Of a DNA stretch of 64,000 nt, positions 32,690 to 46,995 are shown one piece after another. Source of the stretch: Brugia malayi (Eukaryota > Nematoda > Chromadorea > Rhabditida > Onchocercidae); NCBI RefSeq assembly GCF_000002995.4, contig NW_025062476.1:10972501-11036500 (forward strand), read 5' to 3'. Position numbers and translations under genes: made by a program. Every line of letters starts with the position of its first letter. Within the stretch, counting starts at the first letter, position 1. The notes beneath the pieces were generated by a model. The model ran no database searches. It saw nothing but the letters and a program-made list of their open reading frames with translations, and was not told the origin of the DNA.

Positions 32690-32929
32690 ACCGGAAAAAA
32701 GGATGAGAAAAAAATGAAAGAGGAAAAAGACTTTCGGTTCTTCGATGAAATGAAAATTGTCAGCGAGAGGGAAGCAAAGGAAGAGATGCCCGGATGGATC
32801 ATTCCATTCAACCATTTCCTCGGGAATAACAACATTAGTGATTCTGAATTTATTGCTTTTGCAGAAAAGGAAAAAAAAGGAAAAGCAGAAAATTTATACG
32901 GAAAAAATTTTATACATAATCATTTATAA
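32690..32929 (+). other. G+C-richer island with a 71-codon frame
   Basis: An ATG at 32714 opens a complete 71-residue frame ending at 32929: MKEEKDFRFFDEMKIVSERE, then EEMPGWIIPFNHFLGNNN. Composition is mixed rather than low-complexity, unlike other random frames here. The other strand is also open (32632-32835), and no family is recognised. It could be a small gene, an exon, a regulatory element or inserted foreign DNA. Confidence 0.25.
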
Positions 32930-35900
32930 TTATTTTAGAAAGAATATAATATTTTCTTCCTAATCCGAAAGTGATTTGATCCGGAAAAAAACAAAAAAAA
33001 AAAAAAAAAAAAATTGGAAGAAAAAAGAAATTTTTTATTCTCAATATAAAAGAATTGAAAAAAAATTTATAGCATTTCAATGTATTTCAATGTAATCATA
33101 CAATAAATGATATTTTTCTTCCTGATTGCCTGATCCGGAAGAGGCTTAATCCAGAAGACTAAAAAATTACATAAGATAATAATAATTTAATAAAGAAAAA
33201 AAATATTGACTGCTTTTTTTGTTTCCAAAATAAGCAAAAGAAAAATGTTCTGTTTCTTTTAAAAAGAAAAAATATTGCTGAAAAGCAATTTTTAAATAAA
33301 TTATTGATAAACCATTTGAAAATTGATAGCTAAAAGTAAGAGAAGAAAAAAAGGAAAAGAAAAACCAATTTTCTTTTTTTCATATTTTACTTAAAATTAA
33401 TATTATATTAAATTTTTTTTAGAATAATATTAATTTTAAGTAAATTAAGTTATATCAAATTTCCACCTTTAAGTCTTATTTTTGATGCAATTCACAATTG
33501 AATATGGGAAAATTCGAGTATTTAAATAATTAATTGAAATTTTTTTTTTTTTTTTTGTTTTAATAAGAGATGAATTACAGATTTATACTTTAATAATTGT
33601 CAACTTAAATACTGCAAAATACTTCTTTTCATTTATTTAAAAAATTAATAAAAATTGAAATAATTGTAAGTTCCATTCGGAGAATGGTCACATCAAGTGT
33701 TAGTATCACTCAGTTATCACAAATATTTCATTTTGTTTCTTTTTTTTTAAAAATAAATAAACATAATTGCTATTATGATTAATATAAATTATTTAAAGAT
33801 TTTCTTCCCATACTAATTGAATAATTTAAAATAATATCATATAGCACTACATTTTTATTAAAATTTTTTGGATGATATATATCTTTTTCACTTTTATCTT
33901 CTCTTCTTCTTTCTAAAATTTAAATTTATTAAAAATTTAACTTCGTTTATTTTGAAAATTTTGTGACACATTTTAAAATACAAATTTAAATGGTCTGCAT
34001 GGTGTGTTATGTTAAATACAAATACGAAAATTAAAAATAATTTTTGCATTATATTAATTTATTTAGTATTTCTATTAATTAATCCACAAATTTAACTAAC
34101 ATATAAGTTATATCAGTTCATCATTTTTCAAAAAATGACAATTCGTACTCTAATTTATGTAACCTTTATAAAATGCAACCAGTAATTTTATATATTTTTT
34201 ATAATTCAAAAATTGATTCCATAATTTAATTCAAAAATTAAAAATTATTGATTTTTGGTGTATGCAAAAAATACATATTTGCTAAATTAAATCAATAAAA
34301 AAATCAATAAAATTTAATTACACTAAAATAATTAATATGAAAACATAGAGAAAGCATAATGTTAAACATACTTTAAAAAAAGTTGCATGCAAAAATGGAG
34401 CAAATTATTTATCAATTACTTTGATAAAAAAAAAAAGTTAAAAATTAATTTTTAATCTATGCTATTTCTTTGATTAATTAATATTCAACTTTAATAATCA
34501 ATAATCAGTATTCAATATTACAAATATCAGAATTGATTAGTGAAAGTTTTTTTAATTTAATTGTTTAATTTAGCAAAAAATTAGCTTAGCTTTTCACAAA
34601 AATATCTGTAAACAATTTGTTTTGGACTTTTAGTGTGAATTAGGTAAGATTTATTTGTCCAATGATTTTGTCCACTTCTTTCAATTCCAAACGATTAACT
34701 ATAATTGCTTCTCGTCGTATTTTTCACTTTTACTCTTTCATATATTTATAATTTATACTATATTACTGCATAAATGCTACAAATATAAAAATTATAATTT
34801 AAAAAAAGTTTAAAAAATTTTGAAAAATGACGCAGCAAAAATTGATAAAATTAAAAGATGCAAAAAAGATATTAAAAAAAATAAAAAATTTAAAAAACAT
34901 AAATTTTTGTATTTTTTTATCCAATGATATTTTCTACTTCTTTCAATTCCAAGAAAAATTTTTTTCAAAAAAAAAAAAAAAAGAAAAACCAAAGAATAAA
35001 ACAAAAAGAAAAATAAACTAACTAAAGACAGAAATTTTAAAAAAAGAACTAAATATCTAAATTTGAATAAAAGTTAGGCAAAAAAAGTTATATTTAAGAG
35101 TTTGCTATATAAGCAAATAGAATTAGAATTTTAAAAAAAAAAAAAAACGATAAATAAAAATAAAAAGCCTAAATATTTCAAATTTCATTGAAGTTGAAAA
35201 AATTTCTGGCAAGCATAAATAATATAAATGAATTAAATTAGGATTGAAAAGACGAAAATACAAAAATTAAAACTTTCGCATTAAAATTGAACAATTGCAT
35301 GAAATAACAATCATAATAAAAAAGAATTTAAAAAATACAATTACTCATTTTGAATCGATTAAAATAAGTAAACTTGAAAGAAATTAATTTTTATATATTT
35401 ATTTCATACATTATAAGTTAAAATTTGTATTTCGGATTAAAAGTTAATTTAAAAATACTGAAATAAATGATTTTTGCTATACATGCAAAAATGCAATCAA
35501 GTTTAATTGAATTTTTTTTTTTTTTTTGTTTTTTTTCTCAATATTTATCGAAGAATTGCTAAAATTTTCATTTCTCTGCACACTATTTAGAACTATTAAA
35601 ATATAAAAATTGCAAACTTTTCTATTCGAAATTCTTCGCTCTTTTTATTCTTAAAAAAAATGAAAAATTTTTTAAAAAAAAAAAAAAAAAACAGTATTTT
35701 AAGCGATTATTTATTAAATTTCGCAAAAATGATAATGAAAATTGACTAAAAAAATCAATTTTGAATTAATTTTAATTACAAATTTGAATGAAATGATTTT
35801 AGGTGAAAATCTTTTTTTGATCAAAATAAGAAAGGTCAATTTTTGGAAATTTTGAATAATTAATGTGTAATAAATTTTTTCTAGCAAAACTTTTTTTTTT

Positions 35901-36640
35901 CGATCCCTTCCTGGAATAATTTTTAATGTTAAAGTTTTTTTTTTTCACTTTTTTTACATCAAAAATTTAGATGGCTAAACCGTTCATAATTTAATGTGGC
36001 AATTTAAATATAAACTTTTTTTGATGTAATTTAATCCATTTTTTATTTCTATACATAGCAATTAAATTAATAAAAAAATTGAAATATTTGATAATTGTTG
36101 GAAAATTAAAATCAATGAGTTAAAATATTTCATATTTCAAATATATGGTAATTTACTTTTCTCTTCGGTTTATTAATTTGTTCAATTTGATTAAATTATC
36201 TGTTATAACTAATAATTTACACAAATTAATTAAAAATCATTAAATGTTTGTTAAATTTCAGCAAAATTAATATTAATTATCTCCAATGATTTTGACTTTT
36301 CAAAACATTTTCCTCTTTCATTTTCAAAAAAAAAAAGATCATAAAATTGTCGTCCTTTTTTTTAATAAGAATTTTTCTTCTATTAATAATTAAAAATTTA
36401 GAAGCAATTTCTTCTTCTTTGCATGACTAACGTCAGGAAGAAAAAAAAAATTAAATTAAAAACTAAAACTAAAAAAAAAAATTAAATTATGCATGTCGAT
36501 AAATTTGTTTAATTAACAAAAAACATAATTAATTATAATTTAGAAAAAAGATATATCTAAAATATTTTTTATCACAACAAAAGAAAAATAAATCAATCAT
36601 TCATTAGATACTAAAACTCATTTCATTTTTATTTTTCTCT
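32930..36640. other. A/T-rich stretch, no gene seen
   Basis: Homopolymer-rich. A weak inverted repeat around 33390-33445 (TTAAAATTAATATT and its reverse) flanks a T-rich centre. Overlapping Lys- or Phe-rich frames at 34810-35021 come from A/T runs. Confidence 0.6.
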
Positions 36641-36663
36641 TTTACGTATCGATCCGTCCGCCC

Positions 36664-36695
36664 GTCCATTTGTCCATTTGTCCATTCGTCCATTC
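36664..36695. repeat. 8-bp tandem repeat GTCCATTY
   Basis: Four exact-length copies of GTCCATTT or GTCCATTC follow a GTCCG-rich start (36654-36663). Confidence 0.9.
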
Positions 36696-39600
36696 GTTTT
36701 GTGCGAAAGAAATTAAATGATGGAAATGGCATGTAAAACAGTAATTTATTGTAAAAATGTTAGCAATTATCGATGAAAATGCATTAGAAATAAACATTTT
36801 TCATTTTGCATAAAATAAGAATAAAAACACAAAAAATTCTTTTTTCTGTTTTATAAAAAATTATAAAAAATTTCGATTATATTATTTGCAATATGAATAG
36901 ATCGATAAAAAATCATAATAGAAATACGGAAATGAATGAAATTTAAGTGCAATGAATAAAATTAAAGTAATAAAATTGCTAATAAAAAAAAAAGAAAATT
37001 GACAAATTCAGAAATTTTTTTCCATTTTTGACAATTTATCAGAATTACTATTATATTGCATTTGCTTTCTTTTTTTAAGTAATATCAATGTCGCATGCGA
37101 AGCAAATTTTGATATTGGCAAACTCTTAGTTAGTTAATTAATTAATTAGTCGGAATTGTCTTAAATAATAAAATTCATAACTAAACATAAATGAAAGAAT
37201 GATAAAATGCTATATGTTTTAGTTCAGCAAGAAATTAATATTCACATTCAAATATTTTATTTAATAAATATATTAATTTAAACCAATTGATTTTAATGAT
37301 TATACAAATTGAATTTTACAACAATCATATAAAGTAATTAATAAAATGTTAAACATTTGAAATGATAAAGTTTTATCAAAATTTCTTCTCTTTTTTGCTA
37401 AAAATTACTCCTGTTTAAGCTTTTTTTCTAGGACTAGAATAATTAATAACTTATTAGGATCTAAAAAATGAAATAGAAGTGGGAAAAATTACAGATTACA
37501 GGAGAGTTAGTGATAAAATAAAATTTCTCATATTGATCAAATTTCATGACAGAATTATTTTTTCCTTTTCCTTTCTTTTTTTTTTTTTCTATTGCTAACA
37601 AATTAGGTTTGAAATGTAAGAGAGATTGCTAAGCTTCAAATTATTTAATTCATAATGCTTAGATGGTAAAATGATTAATTAGTCCTGTGAGATTAATAGA
37701 ACTCTTCGAAAATTAATTAAGCACTTTCAGTAATTAAAATAAAAATTCCTAATTCAATCAAATCAATTAATTGCTATCACATACAGATGTATCTATACCT
37801 TTTTTTAATTTAATTTTTTTTTTTTTGAAAAAATAAAACTTTACAGTTTGTTTTTTTTGGATAGCAAAAATTTATAAATTTGACTGCGAAACAATATTAG
37901 TTGTTAGGTTTTTTATTTTTAGTTAAGTTATTTAGCTATTTTGAGTGCTATTGCTTATAATGTTTTCTTTTCTTTTTGTTTTTGTTTTTTTTTTTTTTTG
38001 GTATAATTTTTGATCATATTTTCGTATAAAAATTATTTCAATACAAATTTTAAAAAATGTAAAACGATTTTTTAGTTATTCTATACATTCTCCTTTAAAT
38101 AGATTATTGCATGAAAAAGTTTAATTCATAAGATTTGGCTTAAAATGAAGCATTGCTTATTTGTTGCTAATGTTTAAGTAAACTTTCCATTAAATTTAAG
38201 CATAGACTTTCCTGATAGCTTAAAGTATGCCAATTATCAATTCCAATTTAAAACTTAACATGTTTATTTTACATAATTAATGATGTAATATCAGAATTAT
38301 TTCAACAACAGTGATTAAGCTTTGGACATGATAATTGAATTAATATTTTAACAAGCAATTAAATGCTTTATTGTAGCATTTCAAATAAATAAATAAATAA
38401 ACTGTTACCATACTATTATTAGAATAATTACTCCTATAATTTATTATGAACTTCAGTATTTGACAATTAACTTTTGAATTCAAACCATTTATTTTCAATT
38501 ATTCATTTACTGCATGTCAAAAATTACAGTATTAAATACAGTACCATAATCTTTGAATAATATATTACTGTAGCTATAATGTCTGTGACTTTTAGCATAC
38601 TGTGCTTGTAATCCAACTTAAATTTAAATTATTTATTGATAATATTTTATAAAAAGAAGAGGAAAATAAAAAGAAGGAAGTAAAATAAGTATGAAAATAT
38701 TCGTAAAATTTGACGAATAAAATGGCCAATTTGGCTAAATATAATTTTTTGGTAGAAAATGAAGAAAAGGACAAGTAGAAAGAGAGAGAAGAGGGAGGGA
38801 GAGAGAGGGAGACAGAAAGAGAGGAAGGAGAGAAGGCTAAAATACCTGGTTGAAAGAGAAAAAAATGAATGGAAGAACTTTTCTTTACAGTTGATATTAA
38901 AGATTTTTTCCAGTCGAACAAGAGAGTTAATGGAGTTTAAAAGAGATTTGCCATTTTGCCAAATGCATCAAAAATTGAAGAGCATTTAAAAAAAAAAAAG
39001 AAAAGGGAAAGAATAAAATTATTTGAAAGACAGGAAGGTTATAATAAAATAATAAAAGTGTGAAAGTGAAAAAGAAAGGAAAAGAAAAAAAGAAAAAGGA
39101 AGAAAAAGACGAATGAAACAAATATAATTTTTTAATGCATTTCATTTTTTTCTCGTTGAATTTTGCTCCTTTCTTTTTTCATTCTCTATTATTTTGATCA
39201 TTGTTAAATATTAATTGTTATTTTGATAATTAATTATAATTACTTAATTAAAACCATTTTATTTTGTTATGAACAAGACTTGAGAGGGAGGAAAAAAACT
39301 GAAAGTTTGTTAAGTTTTATCTAAAAATTAAATGAAATTCAATTTCACTTAAATCAATGTCAGTGATCGTTCTGTGCTGTCACTAGAATTTAAATCACTG
39401 TATATTACCAACTTTTTTTTTTCTTTTATTTTAAGCTACTTTAAGCCATTCTAAACCAAACTAATCGCAATTAATCTTTAATTCTTTATTTTAAGCTAAT
39501 TCATCGATTCCTTCGCTTTTTTTTTTTTCTTTCACTTTTTATTCATTATAAAATTAATCATAACGACGGTTTTATTATAATTTTACAAATTTTTAACAAT

Positions 39601-42488
39601 TGCTAAAAATTTTTCAGGATATTTCTTTTAAAATATTATAAGAAATTTTAACTGATTTCAAGAGATTTTCTTTTTAAAATAAATTATTTCAAAAAAGTTC
39701 ACTAATTAATCAATTATGTAAGCAGAAATGTTCATTTCCATTGACAATAACATATTTTTATATTCTTTTCTTTTTACTAATAATTAAAAACTAATTGAAA
39801 GTATAAGTAACTAATTTTCATATTTACCAAAAATTTTTCAATAAATCCATTTTAGTTGATAATAATAAAAAAAAAAAAAAACGAAAATTCGAAATATCAT
39901 AAAAATTTTTTACTTTTAGCAATAAATATTCGAACATATTTTTCTTTCTTCTCAAATAAATATAAGATGAAAACGAGAAAAAAAATTGAAAGGAAAACTT
40001 CAATGATTTTTGTAGAAAAAAAAAAAAATATTTCGATGGAATTTTCATATAAATTTTCAAAGTATAAAAACCATTTGTTTTAGCTATTTTTGATAATAAA
40101 ATTGCAAAGAACAAAAAATTTATATTTATTACCACAATTTATTGTATATAATTATGGACAAAATTCAATTCAAATTGCAAAAAGCTATCAATGTGAAAAA
40201 TATTTATTTGCCATATTATTTGCCTTTTTTCTTTTCGTTGAAAAAATTTATTGAACTCAAAAAAATTGCTTTGCTAAAAACAGATATAAGTTATTGAACT
40301 AGGAAACATTGTTTTGCAAGTGCAAACACAAAAAGCTTACAAATTATTGAACATAGAAAAATAGAATTATTGCATTAACAAAGTAACTTGTTGAACTAGC
40401 AAAACTGATTAACTAAATGAAAACATATAAACTATTGAACTAGCAAAAATTTACATTTAAAAGAAAAATCTTTAATTGCTTAATATTTTTATCTTACTAT
40501 TAGCTTAAAAAAAAAAAGAATTCTTTAACAAATTGTGATAATATTAAAAAGTTTTGAACAAAAAAAAAAAAAAAAAAAAATGAATGAAAAGCACATTTGA
40601 AATAAATTAATCCTAAAAATTATTTTTAAAAAAAAAAGTTCACTTACATAAACCGGTTGAAACGGAAATAAAAATGAAAGCTATTTGAAAATTTATGAAA
40701 AAAAAAAGTGAATTTTTTTTTGTGCCTTTTACTTTTACTAAGACTGCCGTTGGGTATGATTTTGCCAACTTTAATTTGTCAAAAAGTATTCTATATGTGC
40801 TATTCTGTAGTTTCTCTTATAACATAAATGATCTTTTTAAAATTTAATTTTATTTCAAGAAACAAAATTCGGAATTTACATTAATTCATACTTTTAGCAA
40901 AAACTGTATAATACAATTAGTATTTTACAAATTTCAGAAATACTTTCTTTTTGCCTTGACTACTAAGAATTCTTAATTAATTGAATAGTAAATAGAATAG
41001 TATGAATAACATTTGTAACTTAAATACTTTTCCTTTTTTTAATACGAATGAATATTTTTTGATAAAAATATTTGTTAAACAATAAAAACAATTAAATTAA
41101 ATTAAAACTAATATTAAAATAAATTGATGCTTTTATCAGTTAAAATATGATAACAATTATTGAAATTAATAATATTAAAATGATTTATATGAAATGTGAA
41201 TAAAATTTTCCATTGAAAAAAAAAATAGTAAATATTTTATTTAAGAATTTTAAAAGTTATTTCATCAAATTTCAATTTTTCTTTTATAATTCGTTATAGA
41301 TTATATTAAATGAGGAAAATTATTGGAAAAAAAAGGCTATTTAAGCCAGGAAATTGAGGATTTTGAGGAATGAAAAGAAAATGGGACAAATATAAAGAAT
41401 GTTAGAAAAAAAGAAATTATCAAAAGAGAATGAAATTTTTGTCAACTGCACTTGACAATTTCACTTTCAAAAGGTTGTAAAAATTTTTCGAATTTTTTTT
41501 TTTTTTTTTGGAGTTATCTATTAAAGCATGTGTAAATAATAATATTTTGAAAAATTTGAACTTTTTTATTTATGTTTGAACGTTTGCTTTATATAAATAT
41601 TAAAGCAAAAAAAAAAAAAGATTTAAAAAATTTAAATTGATACAATTGATAAGATTATAAAATGATAAAAGTTGAATCTTGACGAATAATTTAATTGTCA
41701 AAGTTAATAACAATTTATTGAAACACAAAAAAAAAGAAACGATAAAAATTGTAGAATAAATTAGATATCATTTATAAAATAAAAACATATTTTTTCCAAT
41801 AAAAAATTTTTTATGCTGATCAGTAAAACAAAAAGCAAACAAAAAAGATAGATAAAAGCAAAGTTTTTGAAAAATTTAAAAGAATGAAATGATTTTTATT
41901 CATTCATGTATTTTTTTAATTCATAAATCCATTAATAAAATAAGTTTTTTAGTTATTTGATGCATAAAATTTCTTCTAACAGTTAAATTTTTATTTAATA
42001 AATGTGAAATATAAATTTTAATGTAAAATAATCATTTCTTATTCCAATTAAAAGGGAAAAAAAATAAGAGTCAAAATCTGAACTTTGGAAAATTTTAGAA
42101 AAAGATGCAATTTATATTGAAATAAAAATAATCATACAAAAATAAATATTCTATTAAAAAAAAAAAAAAAAAAAAACCACAAAAAAGACAAAATTGATTA
42201 AATTAATTTTGAGAAATAATTAAATGAAATAAAACCATTTAAACCAATGATTATTAACTCATTGTGAATTTTTATGCATTTACAAAAGTTTTAATTTATC
42301 AAAGTCCTTTTTTAATTGCTTTTTTTTTTCATATTCCCAAGAAAAATATCAAATATTTGCAGTATTTACATATTTATCATTTTATTTCATTTCAAATTAT
42401 AAACCGCAATTCAATTTGAATAAAAAAAAGAGGTAAATTTTAAAGAAAATTGACGTAAACAAAAATGAAAAGTAAAATTAGATGTTAC
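36696..42488. other. A/T-rich stretch, no gene seen
   Basis: Includes a polypurine run (38759-38835) whose two-strand open frames are low-complexity, and a weak repeat of TTGAACTAGC-like motifs about 44-53 bases apart (40251-40441). Nothing coding is supported. Confidence 0.55.
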
Positions 42489-42577
42489 CTTGTTTTTGAA
42501 GAAAAATAAATCCTTCTATTGGTTATGATAATTTGTTGTCGTTTGTTACACCAATTGAAATTCTGAATTATCTTTGC
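42489..42577 (-). CDS. candidate orphan exon, 89 nt
   Basis: A very good acceptor (tcttttttcttccag) and donor (gtaacatc) bracket 89 bases on the minus strand. Only one frame is open; it is fully open: AKIIQNFNWCNKRQQIIITN, then RRIYFSSKTR. The other two frames have stops. It is noticeably less A/T-extreme than its neighbourhood. It could be a distal 5' exon of the LAR gene 18 kb away or part of an unrecognised gene. I do not recognise the peptide. Confidence 0.35.
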
Positions 42578-45500
42578 CTGGAAGAAAAAAGAAAATTTAT
42601 AGCTTTAAAATTTCAAATTTATTTTATTTCTTTAGCATTTGAATTACATCATCGAATTGCAACAGATATATCGAGTTAATAGCAAAAAAAAAGGAAATAA
42701 AAAGTAAAAAAAAAATGAAATTGAAATACATATGTCTTACATGAATAAAATATAAATTAATAATATGAATAATTCAAATATTACATTTGCTATAATATAA
42801 ATACATGATATATTAATTTGTATTTGATAATATTATAAATAATTTCCGATTAATTAATATAATACATTTTCTGATAGCAGTAATTTAATTACAAATGATA
42901 AAAGATATTCACAAAGAGATTTCAGCAATATACCATTCCGATTCAAATAAAATTACCAAATTTTGAAAAACTATTATCTGAAATTTTAACAATTGTATGA
43001 CACATTAATTGAATTCAACGAGATCAATTTATTTCCAATAAAAAAAAAGAAAAAAAAAATCATTTAACAGATCAATTAATAAATATGAATTAATTCGCTA
43101 CTCTCATTGCATTAAGTGAAATTTTATAAAAAGTTTTGGTAATTCTGATCGATTTTAAAGTTTAATTGTACCAAAATTATTTCAGTTAAATTTTTTTTGC
43201 TCTCTTTTTTAATAATTTGATTTTTCAATAACTAAATTCTATAAAATTTACAAAAAAAAAAATATAAAATCATCAAAAAGGAATTATTAAATAGTTTGTT
43301 TTTCTCAAATTAAAGAAAAAGTTTAACAAAATGAAAAGTTAAACTGATAAATGAATAAATGTTTAAGTAATCGAATTTTAGTGCAAATCAATTTCTAATT
43401 TTAATTAAACTGAAATAAATTTGATTATTCGAATATTTGAATAGTTTTTTTATTTAGTTTGCAACAAATATATTAGAAATGTTTTTTCAAATATCAAATT
43501 ATTCATAAATTGATAAATTTATTTCTAAGAAAATACAAAATGAGCAGTAAAAGAGTTGAATACTGTTTTTTATAACTAATTTTTAGCTATTTATGTTATT
43601 TTATGCTAGCAAATATAATTATATTAATTTAATGCTATTTAAAAAAATTAAATTGCTTTTTTCTTTTCTTAAATAATATAAAAATTTTTTTAACTATAAA
43701 ATTAAGTAAACAGGCAAATAAACATATCCAATTAAATCTATTCGTACAAATTCTAATAATTTCTTTTAATTTTGTTAATTATAAAATTAAGTGAATAAGT
43801 AAATAACAAAAACTTTGCTCAAATAAATTTTAATTCATTATTACTTATTATTAAAATAAATCAATATCAAATCAATATTTTTAAATATTATTTTTTTTTA
43901 AAAGACTTTTTTAACCAAATGCAAATATATATATGTATCAGAAAAAAAAAAGGAAAGCAAAAAGGAGAGAAAAAAGATTTTTTGGTAATATTGTAGAAAA
44001 AGTTTAAAGAATGATCAGATAACTTTTCCAAAAAGTAAATTTATTGGAACAGATTGGGATGAATGGACATTAATCAAATGACCCTGAGAAAAAGTATTGA
44101 GTGAAGTAACAAAGAAACAAATTCATCAATCAAAATTCATTGTTTTATACATATTCATTAGTCAAAAATCATTGTTAACAAATTGTACACTCATTTTTTT
44201 GAAATATTTAACTTTTTACTAATTCCAAAAAAAGAGTGAACAAAAGAATTTTAAATTTTTAAATGATTTATTCATTTGGTAAAATTGCATAAATAAGTTT
44301 AAAAAAAAAAAAACTCGATGAATTAATACTATTTGTTCATTTATTTGGATAAAATTATAATTTAGATGTTAAAAAGAAGAAAAAAAAATTCTTTTCATTT
44401 TCATTTTTAAAAACTTTTCAATCTTTTTGAATTAGATGTGATTTAATTATAAAAGTAGAATTATAATATGTTATTGTTATATAATTAATATTCATCATTA
44501 ACAAATTATTTGATAAAAATTTTCTTACTAAAAAGCGATTCAAATTATTATTGTTATTGTTTTCATAAATTATTTAAATGCCCAATTTTGATGAGCAAAG
44601 AGTGCTCAACATTTATTTATTTGTTTATTTATTTATTTTTTTTTTTGAGGTATACTAGCTCTAATTGATCTTTAAAATACGAATAAATATATTATGCTTG
44701 AAACAACAATAAATCCTTCGTAATTTCAGAATAAAAATTAATGTTTGTAAATGAATTAAAATTCAAATATTAGATCTGTTATAGAAATAAAAGTCGATGA
44801 ATAGTTTGTATTAAATGAAAAACTAAGGATCGAATGGTATACATAAACATAAGAATCAAATAATTAGTATCATTTATCTTATGCTCTGATTGTAATTATA
44901 TTATCATCCATTATCAAAATCAAAAGGTCAGAGTTCATCTTCATATTTGCTACTTAATTATTCATAGAGCAAATATTTTTATATGCTATACAAGAGAAAA
45001 CACACACAAAATAAATCATTTATCTTTAATATAATTCCCTGATATTAATCATCATTATTGTTTTATTGTTTATTGTTCTAAATTAATATTAATAATAGAA
45101 TATAAAATTATCTTATTAATCTTAAAATACAATAACAATAAAGGAAAAGAGCAACCATTCCGATTATTGGCATAGCAAAATGGAATGGAAAAGATGGAAG
45201 CAAATTGTTTATGCTAATTACAGTGGGATTAATTTTTCAAAATGGAAGTAAATGAGGTTTATTAATGAAGATCTTATCTACATCCCATAGGATTTATCAT
45301 ATAAATATTATTCACTCCTTTCCATTCTTTTAAATTGTTTAATCTTTGCAATGTGTAACATAGAGGGATATTATTACATTGTAATGAAATTAAAATTTTT
45401 TAAAAAAAAAAAACTTTTTGAAGGCACAATTAAGTGTATTGAATAATAATTTTAAAATTTAGAATTAAAATTCATTGAAATTAGCTGAAGGGATGTAAGT

Positions 45501-46600
45501 AACAATTTTCTAGATGTAAAAAAAGAAAAGAAAAAAACAAACGAACAAGCATGTTCACAGCATCAAAGCTTGAAATTATTTATAAAACATAAAATTGAGG
45601 TATCGAAATTGTTTATAATATTATTCGTTGTATTAATGATAGTAATAAATAACAGGAAATAAGCATGAAATTCAGAAAGGTAAGCAATAAGAAAGTAATA
45701 ATTTCAAAAATAAATTTCAATCAATTGTATATCAGATTTTCACCAAAATTATAATATTAAAATAAATGTGTAAACTATGATTGCAATATTGAAATAGACA
45801 TATAGACAAACTTATAGTTTGGATTGAAAACTGGAAATGGATTACTCGAATTCTTGTCTTCAATTTTTATTGCTTATGATGTCAACAATTTCAAATATAT
45901 TTAATTCGTTCAAAAAAGTGATTTAAATGTTTCATCAAATTATTTTAAAATTTTAGATAAAGAGAAAAATATAAAAGAAGAAAAGGGATAGGAAAAAGAA
46001 AATGACATCAATAAATCAAACAGTGTTATTATTATGGTAATTATATATACGACAAATTTAAATATAATACTTTTATTCATTTTTGATCAGTTTGAGAATT
46101 ATTAAATGACCTTTTGTAGTAATTATTGCTACTTAATATTGAAATTAATATTGGAGAATTGAAAATGAATGAATAATTTGAATAATACTATTCACTGGGG
46201 AGATGAAAAACATAATTAGCATTGGCGAATTTGAAGTATTTGATTACATTTTAAGAAGTAAACTAAGCAAAAGTATAAGCTAAATCAATTAAAGCTATCA
46301 TTCATGTAAGATCAAATTAGATTTTAATTCAGAAAAAGATTCATCATCATCATCGATTTAAGTCAACCATAAATAATGGAATAAAACATTAGTGAAATAA
46401 AAAAGAAAACGAAAAACTAAAACTAAGAAAAAAAAATTATTTTGAGAAAATTTTAAGAAGACTTTAATATTGTGAAAGAAATTATTGTCATTGATACATT
46501 CACTGTTTGATGACAAAAGGGGAAAAGCAGAAGAAATTAGAAAAGAGATAAGCTATAGCAATGAGTTTAATTGATTTAATTTTTCTCTTAACATATTTTT
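42578..46600. other. A/T-rich stretch, no gene seen
   Basis: No exon-like segment or notable repeat beyond homopolymers and short ATTA/ATAA runs. Confidence 0.6.
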
Positions 46601-46604
46601 TTTG

Positions 46605-46995
46605 TGATGGCGATGTCGATGAGAACAGTGATGGTGATAATGATGATTAATGATAACGATGATGATGATAGTGGTGGTGATAATGATGACAGTGATGACT
46701 GAATAATGATTGATAATCGATGATGACAACAGTCATAGTGATGGTGACGATGATGATAATTAATGATTGATGATGACAATGATGAAAACAGTGATAGTGA
46801 TGATGACGATGATGATAAATAATGATTAATGATAACGATGATGACAACAGTAATAGTGATGGTGGTAATGATGACAGTGATGACCAATGGATGATAAGAA
46901 TAACTATTGATAATCGATGATGACAACCATAATGCTGATAATAACAATATTCATACTGATTAGTGACAATAATAGCAGTTAATAATAATGATTAG
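46605..46995. repeat. imperfect GATGAT/GATGAC tandem region
   Basis: A higher-order array in which roughly 70- to 100-base blocks of GATGAT, GACAACAGT and AATGATTGATAATCGATGATGA recur with substitutions. The minus-strand Ser/His/Ile open frames (46588-46947 and 46647-46847) come from this repeat. Confidence 0.8.

Noticed and set aside
38592..39145. Several overlapping open frames on both strands
   Set aside because: Low-complexity products of polypurine and poly-A tracts.
40654..40686. 33-nt segment with strong donor (gtaagtga) and CAAATAG acceptor upstream of LAR
   Set aside because: No coding or conservation clue; the acceptor is weak, and this could be chance.
46588..46947. 119-codon minus-strand frame rich in Ser, Ile and His
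   Set aside because: It is the antisense reading of imperfect GATGAT repeats.
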